Positions 57,827 through 64,000 of a stretch of DNA of 64,000 bases are shown here, in pieces. A program made the position numbers and the translations under genes. The stretch is from Gymnothorax reevesii (taxonomy: Eukaryota > Chordata > Actinopteri > Anguilliformes > Muraenidae). The notes below the pieces were generated by a model. That model searched no databases. It saw only the letters and a list, made by a program, of their open reading frames with translations, and was not told the DNA's origin. The DNA lies in assembly GCA_029721435.1 (NCBI GenBank), contig CM056573.1, positions 5,385,501 through 5,449,500 on the forward strand, written 5' to 3'. The first letter of the stretch is position 1; each line of letters begins with the position of its first letter.

Positions 57827-59232
57827 AAACGGAGAAACCATAGTAGGCCAATCAGAGTCATGAGGCGAACCACCTGAGTCCTGACAATTCAATGTGCTGG
57901 ACGGCACCACAACATCTTCTTCTTTAGCCTTCTTGGCCATAGCACGAGTCACTGCGCAAGAAGGATACAGAGATGGGTCCTCATCCCCATCTTCAGTGCT
58001 CGGCTGTGAAATAAGATGTACAGGGGGAACTACTTTGCCCCCAGCCAGGTCATTGCCTAGCAACAGAGAAACACCCTTTATAGGTAGACTTGACATAAGT
58101 CCCACCTTTACCTGTCCTGTAACTAAATCTGACTTCAAGAATATAGAGCGCATGGGTACAGATACAGTCCTCCCTTCAATACCTTGTACAAGTATGAAAT
58201 CCCCTGAAGCGGTCTCATCACGTAACTCCAAGGAGTCCATCAACAAAAGTGACTGAGAAGCCCCGGTATCCCTTAGGATATATATGGGGACAGGAGTAGT
58301 ATGCTCATTCAGAGCCACAAATCCCTCTGACACAAATGGAAGAAATTCCTCCCTCACGAAGTCAGCTGTATCAGGCTTTTTAGCCCCACAAGAAGCAGGC
58401 AATTTAGCAGGTTGGTTATCTACTACAGGGGTTTCTAACCTTGTTTTCACAAAGGCATTTGGTTTGGTATCCTTTTCTTTTTCTTTCTTAGCTTTAAGGA
58501 ACCAACAGTTAGTTGTAACATGACCAGATTTCTTGCAATAACTGCAAACTAGACCACTTTTGTCACTGTCAGCTTTCACACTTTGATCAGACCTGTTACT
58601 GGATTTCTGAGCACCATCACCAGATTTGTCTTTGTCTTTTGGTGAGGAATCTTGGATATCACCATAACCCTTTTTCTGAAATTGGGACCATCTATTATTA
58701 CTGCTAGACTGAAATTTGGACTTATGTGGGAGAACATATTCATCTGCAAATTTGGCAGCTGATTGCAAATTCAGTGCTTGCTTCTCATTAAGGTAGGTCT
58801 TAACATCATCTTTAACACAGTTCTTGAATTCTTCAACTAACACCATCTCTTTAAGTGAGTTGAAATCATCCTTGACCTCCATAGAAGTACACCAGCGCTC
58901 AAAGCAAACCTGCTTCTCATTAGCAAATTCAACATAAGTCTGATTTTCAGATTTCTTCAGACCTCTGAATTTCTGTCGGTAAGCCTCTGGAACCAACTCA
59001 TAAGCTCTCAAAATAACCTTTTTGACAACCTCATAATCAGAGGAATCATCTGCAGACAAAGCCGAATAGGCTTGTTGAGCTTTACCCTTGAGGACAGTTT
59101 GCAACATCAGAGGCCAGTGTTCCTTTGGCCACTGGCAACTCTTTGCTACCTTTTCAAAACACTGGAAATAGTTGTCTACGTCCTTTTGCGAAAATGGAGG
59201 CACCAGTTTTACCTCCTGACTGGCACAAAATT
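57824..59232 (-). CDS. Gag (SCAN-like capsid, CCHC knuckle) and protease
   Basis: Numbering from GTG at 59203: residues 1-165 (VDNYFQCFEKVAKSCQWP ... FADEYVLPHK) form a SCAN-like capsid domain, alpha-helical with the W-P and L-K-G-K-A-Q-x-A-Y words of Gmr1-like Gag. Residues 165-215 are a polar Ser/Lys/Asp linker. Cys220, Cys223, His228 and Cys233 make a C-x2-C-x4-H-x4-C knuckle for RNA binding. The protease has DTGA at about 312-315 and LLLGNDLAGG near 382-391, matching retropepsin's active site and second conserved block. The frame ends in a TAG (57824-57826), after which the same frame stays open into integrase. It has no ATG at its start and lies in the -1 frame relative to the upstream Gag ORF. 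Confidence 0.9.
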
Positions 59233-59757
59233 TATTTTAGTTTCAATTTTGATTTTTAGTTGCTCCATTTTGAGTCTTTCTTCTCTATTGAATTTCACTA
59301 ATTCAAAATCTCTCTGTCTTGCAAATTTTTCTAACTCAATTTCTCTTTTTTTTTCTTTTTCCTCCTTTTCTTTTTTCTCTTCTCTTCCTATTTTTTCTAC
59401 CTCAAACTGCCTTTGTTTTTCTTTTTCTTCCCTTTCTTTCTCTCTTTCTTCCCTCTCAAATTCTCTTTGCTTTTCTTTTTCCTCCCTTTCTTTTTCTCTT
59501 TCCTCTCTTTCAATCTCTAGCATTTTTAATTTAAGTTCCATTTCTATATTTGGATTTTCCACTGGAAACTGTTCCAGATCTCCGGGTGCAAACACATTTT
59601 CATCAATGTAATATTCAACTATCTCTCGAGCAAGTCTTGCTTTTCGCATGGCTGGTTTTACCTCTGTCAGCTCTAAATGTCTGCATATTTCCAACAGTTC
59701 TGTCTTTTTAAAAGACTTCAAAACCCCTACGGTTGGTGATGCCAAGAAATCATCCAT
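59209..59757 (-). CDS. Gag N-terminal region with charged coiled coil
   Basis: The first ATG of the internal region (59757) opens 182 codons. Residues 1-60 (MDDFLASPTVGVLKSFKKTE, then LLEICRHLEL and KPAMRKARLAREIVEYYI) look like a small helical SAP-like or matrix-like domain. Residues 75-165 are an almost uninterrupted charged helix with repeated EREEREKEREEKEKQREF units, a strong coiled-coil candidate for Gag assembly. The DNA here is a purine-rich imperfect tandem repeat. The frame stops at 59209-59211, while the capsid continues in the -1 frame. The A AAT TTT heptamer at 59227-59233 lies within the overlap. The open frame on the opposite strand over 59072-59611 is only its shadow. Confidence 0.85.
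   Translation of the reverse strand: MDDFLASPTVGVLKSFKKTELLEICRHLELTEVKPAMRKARLAREIVEYYIDENVFAPGDLEQFPVENPNIEMELKLKMLEIEREEREKEREEKEKQREFEREEREKEREEKEKQRQFEVEKIGREEKKEKEEKEKKREIELEKFARQRDFELVKFNREERLKMEQLKIKIETKINFVPVRR
59227..59233 (-). promoter_or_regulatory. Candidate -1 ribosomal frameshift heptamer A AAT TTT
   Basis: On the minus strand, in the zero frame of the Gag N-terminal ORF, the sequence is ATA AAT TTT GTG. It forms X XXY YYZ, 15 bases before the zero-frame stop. A -1 slip enters exactly the frame of the capsid-protease ORF. The downstream structure was not evaluated. A single-base indel is the competing explanation. Confidence 0.4.
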
Positions 59758-59817
59758 TGCTGTTGTCAATATATGTGTATTCGTTAGATTTTCAATAAAT
59801 TACTCACAAAATGGTCT

Positions 59818-59841
59818 ATCCCGGACCTTGAGCCCCCAATT
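59818..59841 (-). promoter_or_regulatory. Primer-binding-site region
   Basis: Directly inside the 5' LTR the minus strand reads AATTGGGGGCTCAAGGTCCGG followed by GAT. The GGGGGCTC and GTCCGGGAT parts resemble a tRNA 3'-end complement of the proline type, with three extra bases (AAG) between them. The tRNA is therefore uncertain. Confidence 0.5.
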
Positions 59842-60323
59842 TGTTATGGCCCCAATTTGTTATTACATTTATGACACAACAGCAACAGCAACAGCAAGGG
59901 ATGACAGACACAGTTTTAAAAACTCAAACACATTTAATTATCAAAGACAATAACAACTAACTAACCTAAAGACCAAGATTGAATAATGTACAAAACATAA
60001 ATATTTACAATCCCTTTTCGTGGGGGTGGCTTGGTGATGTCCTGGATGATGAAAATGCTCAAACACAGGCAAAGAAATCCACAATAGAAACAGAACAGAA
60101 TGGCAGGTCTGGTCATCTTCTTGCAATTTCTCCTACTACTTCACTGTCTCAATTCTTTTCCTTATATACTCTTTTGCAGACCCCACCCACATTTAGACCT
60201 CTTTTTTTAATTTTCTGAGACTTGCCCCAGACATGTCCAGGACATGTCTAAACATGACTCCAGTCTGAGCTTAACAAAAAAAAAGGTAAATACTGCCATC
60301 TAGTGGCCTATATTCACATTACA
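59842..60323 (-). repeat. 5' LTR of the Gmr1-like element
   Basis: Same ends as the 3' LTR (TGTAATGTG ... CATAACA on the minus strand). The TATA box is at 60161-60168 and ATTAAA at 59933-59938. Initiation would be expected about 30 bases past the TATA box, near 60138. It holds the 51-codon frame at 59961-60116. Confidence 0.95.
59961..60116 (-). CDS. Small hydrophobic ORF in the LTR (5' copy)
   Basis: ATG at 60116, about 20 bases after the predicted transcription start, opens 51 codons: MTRPAIL, a Cys/Phe/Leu hydrophobic stretch, QDITKPPPRKG and a hydrophobic tail. Against the 3' LTR copy the visible protein change is Phe to Tyr in the hydrophobic run. As the first AUG of the genomic RNA it could reduce Gag translation or encode a small membrane peptide. 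The solo LTR has it frameshifted. The diverged LTR at 63456 keeps the frame open but has TTG in place of ATG. Confidence 0.35.
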   Translation of the reverse strand: MTRPAILFCFYCGFLCLCLSIFIIQDITKPPPRKGIVNIYVLYIIQSWSLG

Positions 60324-60865
60324 GAACCGAATGGACATTTTAAACATCTATTACGATCTGGGTAAGAACCGCATGGATTGGACAGGTGCTCCAGAACGTG
60401 AAGCATGTTCAAAAATTTCTTCCGGCCATTCCGTCCTAAAATAAGACAGAGTGATTACTTACTGCAAACGGAGTAACCGTACTTTGATTGTAGTAGAAAC
60501 GTATTGAGAACGAACAAAATGCAGCCAGGTCAGGGAAAAATTTGAAGTTCGTTTGAACACCGACTTTGTATGTTTCTATCTCGTCTTTCCTGTTCCCAGA
60601 CAGTCTTAACTTGACTACGTTAAGCCTTAACTGCGTCATTATTATGCTCAAATAGCTTTGTAAGAACATTAAAAGTTTTGATTGGGTTTGAAATACGTTT
60701 CTACGCCATTCTAATAGTTCTCATGCCATTTTTAGTGAGATGAACTTGTTTCTAATATGTTAATGGCATCCTTACCCATTTATTACTACGTGCACTCCAT
60801 TTGCAGGCAGATCAGCAAAGTTTATGGTATAAATAGTGTCGATCAAGGCCTCCCTCATGTGGTAG

Positions 60866-61611
60866 CAGTAGCAGCTCTAGACCCGAGAATGGCGGGGCAC
60901 AGACACGTCCCTTTATGACAATTAGTCCTGGGTAGTTCGCTATCATTTTCCTTTACTGACACGTTTTCCAATTATCGTACTTGGCAACTTAAGACATGGT
61001 CTCTCCATATGTGATCGAACAGCGATGAAATCATGGGCGAAATTCAGTACAGAAAAAAAAAATTACTTATTAATAGGCCAGTACATTGCGTTGATTGATC
61101 AGGTCCGTATTCCAGTGAAATATCGCCTTTCACTCTCGGTATTGTGTGGGTTGGTAAAAAAGTGGCACTTGGCAGTTAAATAGGCAGCGTGCTGCTCAAG
61201 CTGTTTGCGGGAGAGGCGACAGGTATGCAAGTTTGACTAACGTTGATTTAAATACAGCAAATAAGCGTCCAGATGAAAGATTGTCTTCTTACGTAATCGG
61301 GGAGAACAAGCTGTTAACTGTGGAGTGCTCTCGGAGCGAACCTTCGGTTACTCATGAAAATGACTGAGAACAGGTCAGGACTAACGACTGTTTTAAACAG
61401 ATGTTTTGTCACAATTCTCAGTTCAGGTTCCGCCACTGAGCTGAATTAAGCCCATGATTTCATCGCATATGGAGAGACCGTGTCTTAAGTTGCCAAGTAC
61501 GATAATTGGAAAACGCGTCAGTAAAGGAAAACGATTGCGTACTACCCAGGACTAATTGTCATAAAGGGACATGTCTGCGCCCCGCCATTCCCGGGTCTAG
61601 AGCCGCGACTG
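60866..61611. mobile_element. hAT-type MITE with 8-bp target duplication
   Basis: The left end reads CAGTAGCAGCTCTAGACCCG and the right end, on the reverse strand, CAGTCGCGGCTCTAGACCCG. A perfect 8-bp duplication, TGTGGTAG, flanks it at 60858-60865 and 61612-61619. The inverted arms are about 175 bp long each (60866-61048 and 61430-61611) around a 380-bp centre. The 8-bp duplication and CAG-type ends assign it to hAT. The centre has no transposase. Confidence 0.92.
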
Positions 61612-61619
61612 TGTGGTAG

Positions 61620-62345
61620 CAAGATTTCGGCCTGTGCGGATCTCTTTAAAATATCAAAATTTTGTATATATAATTTTGTAGTATTACCTTTATATATAGT
61701 AACTTAGTCCATTGAAAGATATATGCAAGCAGACTATAAACTGAAAAAATAAAAAAAATTACTCAAAATAGAGTTACACAAAATAAATATTGAGAAGTTG
61801 ATAACCAGAAAAATTGTCTCGTTAAATAATTAAGAGCAACTTCTGAATGTCACCCAAACAACTAGATATCAATCTACTCACACAAACTTTTGAAACAATT
61901 CTGACAATGTGTACAGCTGCAAGCAGCGAACTAGAAAGGGAACTGGCAAAAATGGGGCAGTATTTATAGACGTTCGGCGCAGATGCGATGGATATATCCA
62001 TTCTGAAAGAACTATAGATGCGATGAGAACGTAGTGAGAACAGGCTGGACTGAGTAAGAACTAGTTTGATTGCAATAGTCGGGTTAGAAACTGTGTAATG
62101 AGTTGGAACGGGGTTAAACTTGCCACCAACGGACTGGAAACAATAACAGCTACTTTCCCTCGTTTTAAACGTTGTAACAATTTGCAATGATTTGGTTGAA
62201 AACGAGATGGACTTGTCTCGAACTGTATAAGAACGGAGTAGTGTCATATTAGAGGCATTTTTTTGGCCAAATTTGCCCGTTTTCACCCGTCCCCAGCCCT
62301 TTTCATCAAATTTTTAGGACGGGCTAGGACGTTCTGACAACAAGC
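61620..62345. other. Remaining body of the older inverted-repeat element
   Basis: AT-rich, non-coding. The 154-codon minus-strand frame (61822-62286) has no recognisable domain. Confidence 0.4.
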
Positions 62346-62439
62346 CAGGTGTGAAGGTACGCTTACATAGTTAGTCCATTCACTGTCAGTGGTTCCAACT
62401 ATGTAAGTGAGCATCTGTGATTTCGGGAAACGCACCAAA

Positions 62440-63340
62440 GCAAATGGCCTCATTTGACCAGCTCGTGCTATGTTGTTTGACAAGTGTGCACTGTGGAATC
62501 AGGATTAAAGGGACTATGTCAGCTGGGGTGCATGCGCGTGACGAAGCAACACTTCTTGAAGGCGGTAGGTAAACTATTTCAAGATCTTTGGAGATTTTGT
62601 GTAAGCGTTTCAATCTGTTTACATGGCGTTCATTCTTGAGAACTTTGATGAAATTGATGGTAAAGCCTGTTCGTAGCATCAGTTTGTCATATTTCGGGTT
62701 TTTGTAGTGTTATTATTGCTTTTCAGTTAGCCTACGTTGATTGTTATCTCGTCTCATGGCGGCCGTTGAACTCGAAGCGATCGCAAAAGGGTCTATGACA
62801 GCTGCATGTCAGACAAAAGGTTGTGGCTATTAGGTTCTGCAAACATTAAAGACAGTTACATAATAAAAATTTCCCCAAACTTCTCAAAGATGCATGCGAT
62901 GCAAACAGATTGAAACTCCACCACAAATTCACCGGTTTATCTTACCTCACACTTTCAATATGTTTTTGCCCTAAGATATATGGGTGGATAGTATAATTTA
63001 TTCTTCGCGAGTTTTGGCAAAGATAAATGCGGTTACTCAAGCAACTCTGTGGTTGTCTATTTAAAACAGCGAGGAAGGTATGCATTACACTCGTACTAAT
63101 AAGCTTGGGGTTTGTATTTCTGCTCCCTTGATATCGCACTGCATGTTTGAAAATATTTATCGACTGGACTTTACTACGCATGTGCACCAGCTGACATAGT
63201 CCCTGAAATAGACTTTGAAGGTCTCGTGCTGTCATATTGTTTGTAGGCTACCTATTTTCGTACACCTTTCCTAGTCATCACCCGATAAAACTGTCAGTAA
63301 GAGGTTTCTGTGCACCATGCTTACAGGCTCATTGTCACCC
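62440..63340. other. Non-coding stretch with a CpG-bearing ATG context
   Basis: Near 62757 the sequence CTCATGGCGGCCGTTGAACT starts a 25-codon frame (MAAVELEAIAKGSMTAACQT ...) in good Kozak context, with more CpG than its surroundings. It ends in a stop at 62832-62834. Nothing else was recognised. Confidence 0.25.
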
Positions 63341-63455
63341 TGAACCTGGAGAAACACGTCCATAGGAACATGCCACATCTGCCAAAAGAGTTCCTCTCTG
63401 AGAACTGCAAATACCCAGCATGGAAGGGACAGCCCAAACGATGCTGAAACACTAG

Positions 63456-63937
63456 TGGTACGGCCCCAATTTGTTACGACTGCAAGGGATGACAGACAAA
63501 ATTTTAAAACTTTAACAGATTTAATAAAACAAAGAAAAACTGACCAAGATTGAAATATGGAAAAAAAATGAGATAGTTACAGTCCCTTGGTCACTGAGAA
63601 GGGGTTGCTTTACGATGTCCTGGGACAGGAAAATGCTCCAACAGAGGCAAAAATCCACAAAAAGATCTTCATGGGTCTTGAAAATAGTAACAGGTCTGGT
63701 CAAATGTATCCTTCCAGAATTTCTCCTTGCAATTTCTCCTACCACTTTACTCTCTCAACTTCTCTCCTTATATACTCTTTTGCAGCCCCCTCCCACCTTC
63801 CAGACTTTTTTTTTAAATTCTCTGGGACTTTCCCCTCTCAGACATGCCAAGGACATGCCCAAAAACCTAGCTCCAGACTGGGCTCAAGAAAAAAAAAAGT
63901 CAATACTGTCATTCAGTGGCTTTTTTTCCACATTACA
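63456..63937 (-). mobile_element. Diverged LTR of the Gmr1-like family
   Basis: Aligned on the minus strand to the LTRs at 54331 and 59842, it shares the end (CATTACA on the + strand), TATATAAG (63767-63774), the GATGTCCTGG and CAAATTGGGGCC words, and overall length (about 482 bp), with many substitutions. It therefore belongs to an older or sister subfamily. No target duplication was seen (CTAG and TTAA flanks), so it may be one end of a longer element running off the window or a decayed solo LTR. The small LTR frame remains open for 74 codons (63745-63521) but lacks an ATG at the matching position. Confidence 0.85.
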
Positions 63938-64000
63938 TTAAATTTAAAAGGAAATTAGTTTACACATACGTTGGCTCAACGTGTCCCCAGCGGCCAAAAT

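Larger units (their letters stand above)
54331..60323 (-). mobile_element. Nearly complete Gmr1-like Ty3/Gypsy LTR retrotransposon
   Basis: The element is 5993 bp long, bounded by two LTRs of 477 and 482 bp and a GAAC target duplication (54327-54330 and 60324-60327). Domain order on the minus strand is Gag coiled coil, SCAN-like capsid, CCHC knuckle, protease, integrase, reverse transcriptase, RNase H. Integrase before reverse transcriptase is the Ty1/copia-like order known within Ty3/Gypsy only from the Gmr1-like group; the SCAN domain of vertebrate zinc-finger proteins is thought to derive from that group's Gag. By eye the LTRs differ at roughly eight positions plus two or three short indels, so the insertion is fairly recent. 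Three frame breaks (59203-59233, 57824-57826, 56267-56269) all lie at domain junctions. No envelope gene is present. Confidence 0.95.
54211..62436. mobile_element. Older inverted-repeat element hosting the Gmr1-like insertion
   Basis: The left end reads GGTGAGTTTCCCAAAAGCAT (54211-54230). The reverse strand from 62436 reads GGTGCGTTTCCCGAAATCAC. A second matching pair lies inside: CCTTCACACC at 54261-54270 and its exact complement GGTGTGAAGG at 62348-62357, with similarity continuing over about 25 bases (GTCGTTCTCAG against TTGTTGTCAG). Removing the LTR retrotransposon and the hAT MITE leaves about 1.5 kb without coding capacity. It is probably two nested or one compound non-autonomous DNA transposon. 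Confidence 0.6.

Noticed and set aside
59072..59611. 179-codon Ser/Phe-rich frame on the + strand
   Set aside because: It is the antisense shadow of the purine-rich Gag coiled-coil region.
61822..62286. 154-codon minus-strand frame
   Set aside because: It lies within a non-autonomous inverted-repeat element in AT-rich DNA. The composition is Ser-rich and no motif is present.
63301..63450. Short frame with KHVHRNMPHLPKEFL next to the diverged LTR
   Set aside because: It looked like the end of a transposase, but no family could be assigned from so short a stretch.

Overview
The window is eukaryotic and vertebrate, most likely a ray-finned fish. It contains CR1- and L2-type LINEs, Tc1-like, hAT-like and fish-type MITE relics, LTR retrotransposons of the Gmr1 and chromodomain Ty3/Gypsy groups, SINE/L2 tails ending in TGTAA repeats, and long AT-rich non-coding stretches with microsatellites. 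I recognise no host protein-coding gene, rRNA, tRNA or CRISPR array. It reads as intergenic or intronic DNA shaped by repeated, nested transposition. The exact species cannot be read from the sequence.

Layout. 1-960 is unremarkable. 962-4400 (-) is a long CR1-like LINE with an SGNH-esterase ORF1 and an endonuclease/reverse-transcriptase ORF2 broken by stops and frameshifts. About 4440-9530 (+) is a decayed chromodomain Ty3/Gypsy element. A LINE fragment (5550-6604, -) splits it, and a solo LTR (6605-7091, +) with a perfect ATGG target duplication sits at the far edge of that fragment. 9.5-20.9 kb is mostly featureless, with a large foldback element (12.4-13.0 kb) and a dead hAT-type transposase start (19.2 kb). 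20.99-25.10 kb is a long inverted-repeat structure holding a dead DDE transposase C-terminus and a 1.8-kb LTR-like insertion. 26.5-30.7 kb carries several terminal-inverted-repeat elements. 31.2-31.8 kb and 48.85-49.87 kb are L2 LINE relics, each interrupted by an L2-tail SINE. Tc1 fragments lie at 34.5 and 51.5-52.1 kb. 41.5-47 kb is mostly unique, non-repetitive sequence with G-rich and CAG-rich patches.

The most informative feature is a nearly complete Ty3/Gypsy retrotransposon on the minus strand, 54331-60323, with paired LTRs that differ only slightly and a GAAC target duplication. Its gene order is coiled-coil Gag N-terminus, SCAN-like capsid, CCHC knuckle, protease, integrase, reverse transcriptase, RNase H. 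Integrase lies upstream of reverse transcriptase, as in the Gmr1-like group and unlike ordinary Ty3/Gypsy elements. The protein frame is broken at three places, all at domain junctions. One is a -1 frame change that contains a canonical A AAT TTT slippery heptamer. The other two are in-frame TAG codons, one between protease and integrase and one between integrase and reverse transcriptase. These may be recoding sites or simply decay. Each LTR also carries a 51-codon ATG reading frame for a small hydrophobic peptide, just downstream of the TATA box. A second, more diverged LTR of the family is at 63456-63937. The element is inserted into an older inverted-repeat element (54211-62436), which also received a 746-bp hAT-type MITE with a perfect 8-bp target duplication.
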